A DNA stretch of 64,000 nt, from contig NZ_CP107869.1 in NCBI RefSeq assembly GCF_036013645.1, positions 682,001 to 746,000 on the forward strand. The letters run 5' to 3'. This DNA comes from Streptomyces sp. NBC_00490. Lineage in GTDB: Bacteria > Actinomycetota > Actinomycetes > Streptomycetales > Streptomycetaceae. Under the pieces are notes generated by a model. That model saw only the letters and a list, made by a program, of their open reading frames with translations. It made no database searches and was not told the origin of the DNA. The position numbers and the translations under genes are program-made. This document shows positions 1-8,532 of the stretch, piece after piece (position 1 is the first letter of the stretch; each line of letters begins with the position of its first letter).

Positions 1-2397
1 GATGAGGAGTTCACCTCCGACGCCGACCGGGACGGGCTCGTCATCGCCGTCGACGACGTACACGCGGCGCTCCCCCAGCGGCCGGCCGATGGGCACGGTG
101 TGGGCGGGCGGGTCGTCGGCGTCGTAGGTGGTGGCGGTGACCGTGGTCTCGGTGGGGCCGTAGGCGTTGCAGACGCGGACACCGGGGACGGCGGCGCGCC
201 ACGCGGCGAGGGTGTCGGGCGGGACGGCCTCACCGCCCAGGACCAGCAGGCGCAGGGTGCCGAGGGCGGCGGCAAGGCGACGGTCGAGGGAGAGTGTCAG
301 TTCGGCCCAGTAGGTGGGGGGCACGTTGACGACGGTCAGGGCGTGCCGCTGGACGATCTCGGGAACCTGGGTGGGCAGCCACGGCTCGTCGGGCCGCATG
401 ACGACTCGGGCGCCCGTGGTCAGGGCGGGCAGGACCTGGTCGAGGGAGGCGTCGAAGGAGAACGAGGCGAAGGCCAGGACGCGGTCGGCGGCGGTGATGC
501 CGAGGCGGGCGCGGACGGCGGCCACGTGGGAGGCGAGGGCGGCGTGCTCGACGCCGACCGCCTTGGGGTGTCCGGTGGAACCGGAGGTGAAGATGACATG
601 GGCCAGCTCCCTCGGGTGCGGCCGGTGGCGGGGTCCGTCCGGGCGCGGGACGACGGTGCTGGTGTCGAGGCGGACCCGGGCGAGCTCGGCGGCGTCGGCC
701 GCGGTCGCCGGGTCGGTGATCACGCAGGCCAGGTGTGCCTCCTGCGCCATGTACCGCAAACGCTCGGCGGGGAGTTCGGGATCGAGGGGCACATAGACGC
801 CGCCCGCCCGCCAGATGCCCTCGATGGCCGCGACCGACCACAGGCCCCGGCGCAGCAACACCCCCACCGCGTCACCCGGCTCGACACCCGCGGTACGCAG
901 CGCGGCCGCCAGCCCGCCGGTCATCGCCTCGAGTTCCTTATACGTGGCGCTCTCTCCACCGCACCGCAGCGCGACCGCCGCGGGATCGCCGGAGAAGGCG
1001 AGGCCGGGCGCCGGACCGGCGGGACGGTCGGGGGCACCGTGCCAGTCGGGGCGAGGCCGGGCGAGCGCACCCGGACGCGCGGGAAGGGCGCGGACCAGCT
1101 CCCGTACCGGCGTGTCGGGGGCGGCCAGCACAGCCCGGATCAGGGCCACGTACGCCTGGGCGAAGACGCGCATGGTGGCGGCGTCGAACAGGGCGGTGGC
1201 GTACTGCAGGAGTGCGGCGATGCTGCCGTCCGCACGCAGGGTGAGGTCGAGGAAGACGTCCAACGGGGTCTCGGACAGCGGCGGTTCGACCAGAGAGACA
1301 TCCAGGTCGGGCATCCGCACCGGCTGGATCGGCGCGTTGAGAAGGGTGAACGACGCCTGCGCGAGCGGGTGCCGGGACAGGTCGCGGGAGCCGCCGAGGG
1401 CGCCGACGACGAGGTCGAACGGTGCCTCGGCGTGCGCGAGATCGACCGGGACACGGCTGCGCACCCGGTCCAGCAGGCCGGCGAACCCCGGCGCGCCACC
1501 GAGGTCGGACCGCAGTACGACGGTGTTGACCAGCGGACCGATGAGTCCTGCGGCACCGGGCCGGGACCGCTCGGCCAGGGTGCTGCACACCGCGACGTCC
1601 TCGCGACCCGCCCAGTGCCCGAGAAGCACCTGGTAGGCGGTGAGCAGGAACATGTACCGGGTGGCACGGCGGGAACGGGCGTAGGAGTCGACAGCGGCGA
1701 CCACGTCGGCGGGCAGATCGAAGCGGACGACGTCACCCGCGCCGTCCCAGGTACGAGGCCGGGGCCGGTCCGTCGGCAGGTCCAGCGGAGCGAGTCCGGA
1801 CAGACGCTCCCGCCAGTGCGCGAGCAGGCGCTCCAGCCGCGGGCCACGCAGACGCTCCACCTGGGCGCGCGCCAGGTCGCTGTAGGAGACGGCGGGCGCG
1901 GCGACGGCCTCACCGCGGTACCCGGCGGCGAGTTCCTCCAGCAGCACGCCCCAGGACCAGCCGTCCACGGCGATGTGGTGCACCTCGACCAACAGCAGGT
2001 GTTCGTCCGCCGCGACGCGTGCGAGGACGGCCCGGACCGGGTGCTGCGCGGCCAGGTCGACGGGCCGCCCGAGGTACCGGCGGTACAGCTCGTCCGGACC
2101 ACTCACCTCGGCGCGTTCCAGGACGATGCCGGCCGAGGCGTGGACCACCTGAACGGGTTCACCGTCGACGGCGGTGAACCTCGAGCGCAGCACCTCATGC
2201 CGGTCCACGATCGCCGACAGCGACCGGTGCAGCCGGTCCACGTCCAGGGAACCGCTCAGCCTCAGGACCAGCGGGAGCATCGACCCGCTGGAGGAGCCGG
2301 CGAGCTGGTCCATGAACCACAGTCGGCGCTGGGCAAAGGATGCGGTGCGGGTTTCGACGCCGTCCAAGGCCCTCTCGGGGGCCGGTCCTGCTGTCAC
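1..2397 (-). CDS. Non-ribosomal peptide synthetase, condensation-adenylation module, 3' end outside window
   Basis: Open for 799 codons from a GTG at 2397 to the window edge. The GTG follows a GGAGG (2404-2408) with a 6-nt gap. The N-terminal ~430 residues are a condensation domain with the catalytic HHIAVDG at residues 140-146, which forms peptide bonds between carrier-bound aminoacyl units. An adenylation domain follows: FTSGSTGHPK near residue 600, an FDAS motif, and NAYGPTE near 744. The window ends just inside the GELLI motif, so the rest of the A domain and any carrier protein are not seen. By hand alignment to GrsA the specificity positions read roughly D-A-D-N-V-G-A-V-T; I do not assign a substrate. 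The protein begins directly with a C domain, so it probably accepts a chain from another NRPS, or is a C-starter. Confidence 0.93.
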   Translation of the reverse strand, partial: MTAGPAPERALDGVETRTASFAQRRLWFMDQLAGSSSGSMLPLVLRLSGSLDVDRLHRSLSAIVDRHEVLRSRFTAVDGEPVQVVHASAGIVLERAEVSGPDELYRRYLGRPVDLAAQHPVRAVLARVAADEHLLLVEVHHIAVDGWSWGVLLEELAAGYRGEAVAAPAVSYSDLARAQVERLRGPRLERLLAHWRERLSGLAPLDLPTDRPRPRTWDGAGDVVRFDLPADVVAAVDSYARSRRATRYMFLLTAYQVLLGHWAGREDVAVCSTLAERSRPGAAGLIGPLVNTVVLRSDLGGAPGFAGLLDRVRSRVPVDLAHAEAPFDLVVGALGGSRDLSRHPLAQASFTLLNAPIQPVRMPDLDVSLVEPPLSETPLDVFLDLTLRADGSIAALLQYATALFDAATMRVFAQAYVALIRAVLAAPDTPVRELVRALPARPGALARPRPDWHGAPDRPAGPAPGLAFSGDPAAVALRCGGESATYKELEAMTGGLAAALRTAGVEPGDAVGVLLRRGLWSVAAIEGIWRAGGVYVPLDPELPAERLRYMAQEAHLACVITDPATAADAAELARVRLDTSTVVPRPDGPRHRPHPRELAHVIFTSGSTGHPKAVGVEHAALASHVAAVRARLGITAADRVLAFASFSFDASLDQVLPALTTGARVVMRPDEPWLPTQVPEIVQRHALTVVNVPPTYWAELTLSLDRRLAAALGTLRLLVLGGEAVPPDTLAAWRAAVPGVRVCNAYGPTETTVTATTYDADDPPAHTVPIGRPLGERRVYVVDGDDEPVPVGVGGELLI

Positions 2398-2840
2398 TGT
2401 GAGCCTCCAAGCCGTGTTTTGCAGCAGACTGCCGTCGGCGGCCAGGGGCCCATAGGGAAGAAGACGCAGCACCGCACGCAGAGCGTGCTGCCGGACCGGC
2501 TGACCGGCAGGTCAAGTGCCGGCCACCGCATCCGGACACGGCAGCCATGACGTGCGCTGATGCACGGATCGTGATCTTCACCCGTGCCACCGGGTCAGTC
2601 GGCGAGGCCCTGTGGAAGCTGTCCCTGTCGACGATGTGCCGACCGTCCAAGGTGAACACCTGGCCTGCCGGAGCCTCACCTGCCTCGCGGGATGAGTTCC
2701 AGCGCTCGTTCCCGCCGCCCGACGGCCCCCGAACCTGTTCATACCGATCCGGCCCGCCATCCTGACCAGGCAAAATGGGCCGACCAGGTGAGGTTGCGCA
2801 GACTCGGGGAAGAAGGTGCGGCAACCGACAGGAGGTTGCT
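2398..2840. other. Divergent intergenic region with possible barstar-like fragment
   Basis: This stretch separates the NRPS gene from the phosphatase gene and must hold both promoters, but I see no convincing -35/-10 pair. On the minus strand, 2602-2662 encodes a short segment (reading FTLDGRHIVDRDSFHRA) that resembles the beginning of barstar-family proteins. The resemblance stops abruptly, so it is at best a fossil fragment. Nothing else is recognisable. Confidence 0.35.
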
Positions 2841-4034
2841 GTGAAGGGTGGAGACCTGGAACTGGGCGAGCTGCTGGCCGCTGCGGAAGCGGCCCCGCCC
2901 GGTGAGTCCGTCGACGTCGTGGCACACGACCTGCAGAAGCGGTTCGGTGCCGAGAGCGTGTCCTTCCTGTTTGTCGACCTCATCGGCCAGCGGCTGGTCC
3001 GCCTCGCGGCGGCCGGCGATGTGCCCGCCGACCCTGGCGAGCCGATCGACCTGCAAGGCAGCGTCTACGACAGCGTGCTGCAGAGCCAGCGCCAGCATGT
3101 GGATCCGGACGGCCAGGGCGGACAGCGCGTCATCACGCCGGTCACCAACCGCGGCGACTGCATCGGCGTCCTGGAGCTGACTCTGCAGTCCGCGGACGAC
3201 ACGGTGCTGCGACAGGTCCGCGACGCGGCACACGCACTGGCCTACATCATCGTCACGGACCGGCGCTTCACCGACCTGTACCACCTGGTCCGGCGCACCA
3301 CCGAGACCAGCCTGGCCGCGGAGATCCAGCATCAGCTGCTTCCCTCGGCCCCCTGCTGCGAGGCGGCCCAGTTCACTCTGGCCGCCGGGCTGGTCCCGGC
3401 CGACGACATCGGCGGCGACACCTACGACTACACCCTCGACAGCGACACCCTGCACCTGTCGATCACGGACGCGATGGGGCACGACACGAACTCCGCGCTG
3501 CTTGCCACCCTGCTGGTCGGTGCGCTGCGACGGGCACGCCGCAGCGGCTGCGACGCCCTCAAGCAGGCCGACCACGCCCACCAGGCCCTGCTGAGCCACA
3601 GCCGCGGCCTGGCCACCGGGCAGCTGCTGTGCGTCGACCTCGAAACGGGCCTGTGCGAACTGGTCAACGCCGGCCACCCCCGGCCGCTGCTGATGCGTGA
3701 CAACACCGTCGAAGAGGTGGAACTCGCCGTCAACCTGCCGTTCGGTGTGTCGGCACCCACCCCCTACCACCTACAGGAACTGCAGTTGCTTCCCGGGGAC
3801 CGCCTGGTCCTGCTCACCGACGGCATGCAGGAACGCGGTGCCGCGGCCGTCGACCTGGCCGCGGTCGTTCACGACACCCGCGCGCTGCACCCGCGAGAAG
3901 CCGTCCGGAGCCTGACCGCCGCGGTGATCGACGCCTGCCACGGCAGCCTCGAGGACGACGCCACCGTCCTGATACTGGACTGGCACTGCAATCGCAGTCG
4001 ACCGGCCGAAACAAGACCCGACCCGCAGCGATGA
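2841..4034 (+). CDS. GAF-like/PP2C SpoIIE-type serine phosphatase
   Basis: 397 residues from a GTG preceded by AGGAGG (2830-2835, 5-nt gap). A possible upstream in-frame start at 2775 lacks such a site. Residues ~10-150 look like a GAF-type sensory domain. Residues ~170-385 are a SpoIIE/RsbU-type PP2C phosphatase, with the metal-binding pattern ADDIGGDTYDY, then TDAMGHD and DGMQERG, and a late DDATVLILD. Such proteins dephosphorylate anti-sigma-factor antagonists and so free sigma factors of the SigB/SigF type. One of these is encoded nearby at 7494-8339, a plausible but unproven partner. There are no membrane segments, so it should be cytoplasmic. Confidence 0.88.
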   Translation: MKGGDLELGELLAAAEAAPPGESVDVVAHDLQKRFGAESVSFLFVDLIGQRLVRLAAAGDVPADPGEPIDLQGSVYDSVLQSQRQHVDPDGQGGQRVITPVTNRGDCIGVLELTLQSADDTVLRQVRDAAHALAYIIVTDRRFTDLYHLVRRTTETSLAAEIQHQLLPSAPCCEAAQFTLAAGLVPADDIGGDTYDYTLDSDTLHLSITDAMGHDTNSALLATLLVGALRRARRSGCDALKQADHAHQALLSHSRGLATGQLLCVDLETGLCELVNAGHPRPLLMRDNTVEEVELAVNLPFGVSAPTPYHLQELQLLPGDRLVLLTDGMQERGAAAVDLAAVVHDTRALHPREAVRSLTAAVIDACHGSLEDDATVLILDWHCNRSRPAETRPDPQR

Positions 4035-4478
4035 GCCGTAACGGCCCACTCCCTGAGTCTGAGAGGGCGTCAAGTCCGCTTCTGCTAGCGGCCCCGTCCC
4101 GGTTGGGTGAGGAAGCCTTGGCGGTGAGGCGTCCGAGGCGGCTGCTCGCGACGTTCACCGGGTCGTCGGTGGCCATGCCGAGGACTTCGCGCAGTGCGCT
4201 GGTCTCGGGCCCGGGCGGTCCGATGCCCCGCGGCTCGCTCTGATGCTGCGGGGCGGTGCCGTCCGTCGCCGGATCGGGTGCCCGAGGGACATGTGAGAAC
4301 AGCTTCTGACCCGGTCCCGGTCGGCATGTCCCGGCAGCAACTAAGCGCTACGCCCCACGCTTTGGCCGCCGACGGCGATGTAGATCAAGACAACCTGTTA
4401 GTGATCTGCAAGCTCTCTTCCCTCCGCCGTGCGGAGGAACGGAATCCGGCCATCCGGGGTTCTTGACGGGTATCAATT

Positions 4479-4488
4479 GGTCCGTACC
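4479..4488. promoter_or_regulatory. Possible DasR-like operator (GGTCCGTACC)
   Basis: GGTCCGTACC lies within TTGGTCCGTACCTG and resembles the DasR-responsive element core GGTCTAGACC, with matching outer GGTC/ACC and altered centre. A TTGACG lies just upstream (4463-4468). The site sits upstream of a secreted glucanase, a reasonable target for GlcNAc-dependent control, but the central mismatches make this tentative. Confidence 0.3.
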
Positions 4489-4494
4489 TGAGTA

Positions 4495-4523
4495 TTGACT
4501 CCCCCTTATTTCACTCCTTAAAT
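4495..4523 (+). promoter_or_regulatory. Candidate promoter for GH16 gene
   Basis: TTGACT (4495-4500) and TTAAAT (4518-4523) are spaced by 17 nt in an AT-richer stretch, about 75 bases before the GTG start of the glucanase gene. This is the best housekeeping-type promoter in the region. Confidence 0.4.
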
Positions 4524-4597
4524 CAACAGGCGAACCCTTCACCCCCACCCCGATCGGCTCACCTGTGTGCTCGATCGCCGCTTGGAAGGACAGACAC

Positions 4598-5857
4598 GTG
4601 GCCTCCCCACGCCTGCTCCGCAGATGCCTGTTCGCCGCCTTGTCCGCCGTGTTGGTCGCGTCCACCGCGACCGGCGCGGCCCATGCGGATCCATCGGACC
4701 TCTCCGCCTCGCCCTCGGATGCCTCCGCCGCCGCAGTGGTGTTCTCCGACACCTTCGACGGCGCCGCCGGCAGCGCCGTCAACTCCTCCAAGTGGTCACT
4801 GGAGACCGGCGACAACGTCAACAACCACGAGCGCCAGTACTACACGTCCGGCACCAACAACGCGGCCCTCGACGGCCAGGGCCACCTGGTGATCACAGCC
4901 AAGAAGGAGAACCCGGCCAACTACCAGTGCTGGTACGGGACGTGTCAGTACACCTCGGCCCGAATGAACACCTCCGGGAAGTTCAGCGCGCAGTACGGGC
5001 ACGTCGAGGCCCGGATGAAGATCCCGCGCGGACAGGGCATGTGGCCCGCGTTCTGGATGCTCGGCACCGACATCGGGTCGGTCGGCTGGCCCAACTCGGG
5101 CGAGATCGACGTCATGGAGAACGTCGGCTACGAGCCCTCCACGGTCCACGGCACCATCCACGGACCCGGCTACTCCGGTTCAGCCGGCATAGGCTCCGGC
5201 TACACCCTGCCGAACGGTCAGGCCTTCGCCGACGCCTTCCACACCTTCGCCGTCGACTGGGCACCCAATTCGATCAAGTGGTCGGTCGACGGCGTCGTCT
5301 ACCAGACGCGCACGCCCGCCGACGTGGGCGGGAACACCTGGGCGTTCAACAAGCCGTTCTTCCTGATCCTCAACCTCGCGGTCGGCGGCTACTGGCCCGG
5401 CGACCCCAACAGCTCCACCGCCTTCCCGGCCCAGCTGGTGGTGGACTCGGTGTCCGTGACCACGAGCACGACAGCCACCGGCGTGCCGATCCGCGGCCTT
5501 GCCGGCAAGTGCGTGGACGTCGCCGGGGCGAACACCGCCAACGGCACCGCCGTACAGCTCTACGACTGCAACGGTTCCGCCGCGCAGCAGTGGACCGTGG
5601 GCTCCGACGGCACGATCCGCGCGCTCGGCAAGTGCCTGGACGTGACCGGTGGCGGCACCGCCGACGGCACCATGACCCAGCTCTACGACTGCAACGGCTC
5701 CGGCGCCCAGCGGTGGGCCGTCAGCTCGGCGAACGACATCGTCAATCCACAGGCCAACAAATGCCTGGACGTGACCGGCAACAACAGCGCCAACGGCACC
5801 CGGCTACAGATCTGGACCTGCTCAGGCGCCGCCAACCAGAAGTGGACGGTTGGCTGA
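4598..5857 (+). CDS. Secreted GH16 beta-1,3-glucanase-type enzyme with C-terminal ricin-B lectin domain
   Basis: 419 residues from a GTG after GGAAGGA (4584-4590). A Sec signal peptide spans about residues 1-30, ending GAAHA. Residues ~46-285 form a GH16 catalytic domain; the active-site motif GEIDVMENVG gives E169 (nucleophile), D171 and E174 (acid/base). MWPAFWML just before it is typical of laminarinases. After a short Thr-rich linker, residues ~290-419 are a beta-trefoil ricin-type lectin (CBM13) with three QxW repeats (QQW, QRW, QKW), likely for polysaccharide binding. The expected role is extracellular hydrolysis of beta-1,3-glucans such as fungal wall glucan or laminarin. The stop is followed by a low-complexity stretch, and no partner gene is near. 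Confidence 0.95.
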   Translation: MASPRLLRRCLFAALSAVLVASTATGAAHADPSDLSASPSDASAAAVVFSDTFDGAAGSAVNSSKWSLETGDNVNNHERQYYTSGTNNAALDGQGHLVITAKKENPANYQCWYGTCQYTSARMNTSGKFSAQYGHVEARMKIPRGQGMWPAFWMLGTDIGSVGWPNSGEIDVMENVGYEPSTVHGTIHGPGYSGSAGIGSGYTLPNGQAFADAFHTFAVDWAPNSIKWSVDGVVYQTRTPADVGGNTWAFNKPFFLILNLAVGGYWPGDPNSSTAFPAQLVVDSVSVTTSTTATGVPIRGLAGKCVDVAGANTANGTAVQLYDCNGSAAQQWTVGSDGTIRALGKCLDVTGGGTADGTMTQLYDCNGSGAQRWAVSSANDIVNPQANKCLDVTGNNSANGTRLQIWTCSGAANQKWTVG

Positions 5858-5988
5858 CCGAGCCTCGAAAGCCACAGCTCAGGGGCTGACGCTCACCACC
5901 ACACCGGTCAGGCCAGCGCGCCGGGGCGGGCGTAGCGCTGTCGTACACCGTGCCGGTGCCCTTCGACGATCTGGAGGACGACGACAAG

Positions 5989-6012
5989 CGGGCGGGCGGG
6001 CGGGCGGGCGGG
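5989..6012. repeat. Simple tandem repeat (CGGG)x6
   Basis: Six perfect copies of the tetranucleotide CGGG lie between the glucanase gene and the ectB fossil. It is probably slippage-prone; no function is evident. Confidence 0.8.
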
Positions 6013-6121
6013 TTGCCCGGCTCGTCCGGTCGCTGGACGCCGTCCCCTAGGACGGGCCGCCCGCGGCCGCAGTGAGGGAGACCATGCGGGGTGAGGTCGG
6101 GCCCACCCGGCCCATGCGGCC

Positions 6122-6568
6122 TGGCTGAGAGCACCAGCCTCCTGGGCTCGGGGCCACGGCACGCTGCTGGTGGTGGACGACATCCAGATGGGCTGCGGCC
6201 GCACCGGACCGTTCTTCCCCTTCGAACCGACCGGAATCGCCGCCGACATCGTCTGCCTGCCCAAGCCCATTAGCGGGCACAGGATGTCGATAGCCCTCAC
6301 GCTGATGCGTCCCGAGTACGACGTGTGGAAGCCCGGCGAGCACGACGGCACCTTCCGTGGTGACAAGCCGTCGTTCGCGGTCCGCGCGGTGTGTGACGCC
6401 GCGTGCCGGGGCGGTCTGCTGCTGGAGACAGCTGGGCCCCACGACGAGGCGGCCAAGGTCCTGCCGCCGCTGACCGTGACGGACGAGCAGCTGGAACTGG
6501 GCCTGGGCCTTGGAGGGCTGGACGACTCCGTCGCCTCGACCGTCGGCAGGCGGACTCTCGCGGCCTGA
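6122..6568 (+). pseudogene. ectB fossil (diaminobutyrate--2-oxoglutarate aminotransferase), truncated and internally deleted
   Basis: The reading frame starts abruptly with WLRAPAS and continues through LLVVDDIQMGCGRTGPFF, the central PLP-binding part of class III aminotransferases of the EctB type. The PLP-lysine region reads LPKPISG, so the Lys is kept. It continues to HDGTFRGDKPSF, then jumps directly to the C-terminal part (GGLLLETAGP, LLPPLTVTDEQ). About 50-60 residues that lie between these in EctB are missing, as is the whole N-terminal half. No ectA or ectC is nearby. A GTG at 6170 could start a short protein, but it would not be a working aminotransferase. Confidence 0.8.
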
Positions 6569-6666
6569 GCGGGGAACCCCACCTCTTGGATGAACGCCCC
6601 TCGCACTGCGGACCGGCCGCAGCGCCGGTGAAGAACCGGCCGCAGGGCCAACGAAAGGGAGAACGG

Positions 6667-7341
6667 ATGTCGGTCGACCTCGTCGGCTTCCTCGGCGTAG
6701 TGCTGGTGGCGTATGTGGTCCCCGGACCGGACTTCCTCGTAGTGGTGAGATCGGCCACCGAGCATCCCGCCAAGGGCCGCGCCGCGGCGCTGGGCGCCCA
6801 GACCGGACTGTGTGTGCACATGCTCGCCGCCGCGGTCGGACTGTCGCTGATCGCCGCCCGCTCACCGGCGGTCTACAACACCATCAAGCTGCTGGGCGCG
6901 GCCTACCTCGTCTACCTAGGCGTCCGGGCCGTGCTGGCCGCGCGACGGGCCGCTCGCAAGCGGGCCGCCGGACGCGAGACGGTCGGCGGCCTGGAGCACG
7001 GCGCCGACCCGCGAACTCCGGCGGAGGACGGCCGGGCCCACGGCCGGTGGCGCTCCGGCTTCACCCAGGGCTTCCTCACGAATGTGTTGAACCCCAAGGC
7101 GGCGCTGTTCTTCCTCAGCATCCTGCCGCAGTTCGTCGACGGGGGCGGTTCGGCATCGCGACAGATCTTCTTCCTCGGCACCCTGGACATCGTCATCGGT
7201 GTCGCTTACTGGTTCGCCCTGGTCGCCGTAGCCGCGCGGCTACGGGCGTTCCTCGCCCGCCCGAAGGTCCGCCACCGCTGGGAGCTGACGACCGGCTGGC
7301 TGTTCATCGCCGTCGGTATCGGCGTCGCTGCGGCTGCCTAA
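6667..7341 (+). CDS. LysE/RhtB-family amino-acid exporter
   Basis: 224 residues from an ATG preceded by GAAAGGGAG. The opening segment, with VVPGPDFLVVVR, is the signature of LysE/RhtB translocators. The later GFLTNVLNPKAALFFLSI motif is the conserved NPK loop. I count about five to six hydrophobic segments, with a longer basic cytoplasmic loop (residues ~95-130). It is a plasma-membrane exporter of amino acids or derivatives; the substrate cannot be told. It lies ~100 bases after the ectB fossil and convergent to the sigma factor gene. Confidence 0.9.
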   Translation: MSVDLVGFLGVVLVAYVVPGPDFLVVVRSATEHPAKGRAAALGAQTGLCVHMLAAAVGLSLIAARSPAVYNTIKLLGAAYLVYLGVRAVLAARRAARKRAAGRETVGGLEHGADPRTPAEDGRAHGRWRSGFTQGFLTNVLNPKAALFFLSILPQFVDGGGSASRQIFFLGTLDIVIGVAYWFALVAVAARLRAFLARPKVRHRWELTTGWLFIAVGIGVAAAA

Positions 7342-7493
7342 AAGCAGTGCTTCGGCAACGCGGGTCGGCGGGTTCTGTTCGCGTCACTGGAGACCTCGCG
7401 CGGCACGCCAGGGGCGCAGCACCGCAACTGCGCCCCGAGCCCCGGCCACGCCGCCCATCCGCCCGTCCCGCCCTACCTCGCGGGCGACAGGTG

Positions 7494-8339
7494 TCAGCTG
7501 GTGGTGAGCATGCCTTCGCGCAGTCGGGCAAGGGTGCGCGACAGGAGCCGGGAGACGTGCATCTGGGAGACGCCCAGGCGTTCGCCGATCTGTGCCTGGG
7601 TGCATTCTTCGACGAACCGCATGTGGATGATCTGTCGGTCGCGCTCGTCGAGTTCCGCGATCAGCGGGGCGAGGGCGTGGAAGTCCTCCACCAGCTCCAG
7701 GTCTGTGTCCTGGGTGCCGATGAAGTCCTGCAGGGCGGCTTCGCCGTCCGCGCTGTTGCTGATCGTGGCGTCCAGGGAGGAGGAGTTGTAGCCGTTGGCG
7801 GCCAGGCGGGCCTCGCGGACCTCGTCCTCGGGCAGGCTCATCAGCTCCGACAGCTCCTTGACCGTCGGGGTGCGGCCCAGTCGGCTGCGCAGCTCCTCGG
7901 TGGCACGGGCCAGCTGGACGCGGGCTTCCTGCAGCCGGCGAGGGACGTGCACGGCCCAGGTGGTGTCACGGAAGAACCGCTTGATCTCACCGACGATGTA
8001 GGGAATGGCGAACGAGGTGAACTCCACCTCCCGGGACAGCTCGAAGCGGTCGATCGCCTTGATCAGCCCGATCATGCCGACCTGGACGATGTCCTCCATC
8101 TCCTCCGGCCCACGGCTGCGGAACCGGCCGGCCGCGAAGCGGACCAGGGACATGTTCATCTCGATCAGCGTGTTCCGCGCGTACTGGTACTCCGGGGTGC
8201 CTTCCTCCAGCACGGCCAGCTGCTGGAAGAACAGCTTGGACAGTTCACGGGCGTCCTTGGGTGCCACCCGGGACGGGTCGGCGACCTCGGGCAGCTCGGC
8301 CGTCCGGGTCTGTGTTGCCGCCATGCTCATGGGCGCCAT
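7494..8339 (-). CDS. SigB/SigF-family alternative RNA polymerase sigma factor
   Basis: 281 residues from an ATG preceded by GGGAGGGG (8346-8353, 6-nt gap). A longer frame to 8399 lacks a ribosome site. Sigma region 2 includes the stretch around DIVQVGMIGLIKAIDRFE and FTSFAIPYIVGEIKRFFRD. Region 3 follows (VPRRLQEARVQL...LGRTPTVKELSE), and region 4 ends with a helix-turn-helix (TQAQIGERLGVSQMHVSRLL). This arrangement, without region 1, is that of Streptomyces SigB, SigF and SigN relatives that govern stress and differentiation. No anti-sigma or antagonist gene is adjacent. The PP2C phosphatase at 2841-4034 is the only obvious candidate regulator nearby. Confidence 0.95.
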   Translation of the reverse strand: MAPMSMAATQTRTAELPEVADPSRVAPKDARELSKLFFQQLAVLEEGTPEYQYARNTLIEMNMSLVRFAAGRFRSRGPEEMEDIVQVGMIGLIKAIDRFELSREVEFTSFAIPYIVGEIKRFFRDTTWAVHVPRRLQEARVQLARATEELRSRLGRTPTVKELSELMSLPEDEVREARLAANGYNSSSLDATISNSADGEAALQDFIGTQDTDLELVEDFHALAPLIAELDERDRQIIHMRFVEECTQAQIGERLGVSQMHVSRLLSRTLARLREGMLTTS

Positions 8340-8462
8340 GCTGTTCCCCTCCCAATTCGTTCCCGCCGCCGCGACCGACCTAAGCGGCCGACGACGCATC
8401 GCCTACCCCCATGTCCTGCCCCTACTCCCCCATCATCTCGGCCTGCAGTGGAGCAGAGGTCT

Positions 8463-8476
8463 GCGGACCGGTCCGC
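8463..8476. promoter_or_regulatory. Perfect 14-bp palindrome upstream of sigma factor gene
   Basis: GCGGACCGGTCCGC is perfectly self-complementary and lies about 125 bases before the sigma factor start, just outside the TnpB element. It could be an operator; no protein is known to me for it. Confidence 0.35.
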
Positions 8477-8532
8477 GACCCACGGCAATGTTCGTGTCGC
8501 TCGGTCGTCCCTCTCGCGCCACGGCTCCCCCG

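Larger units (their letters stand above)
4035..4597. other. Intergenic region upstream of the glucanase gene
   Basis: The first ~300 bases hold no gene I can recognise. Short open frames here lack ribosome sites and family resemblance. The last ~140 bases are less GC-rich and carry the probable promoter of the GH16 gene, described separately. Confidence 0.5.

Noticed and set aside
100..2550. 816-codon plus-strand open frame antisense to the NRPS gene
   Set aside because: Gly/Arg/Asp-rich low-complexity product without motifs; a by-product of high G/C at third positions of the NRPS gene.
4085..4327. Minus-strand frames of 60-120 codons between phosphatase and glucanase genes
   Set aside because: No ribosome site, no family resemblance and overlapping in all three frames.
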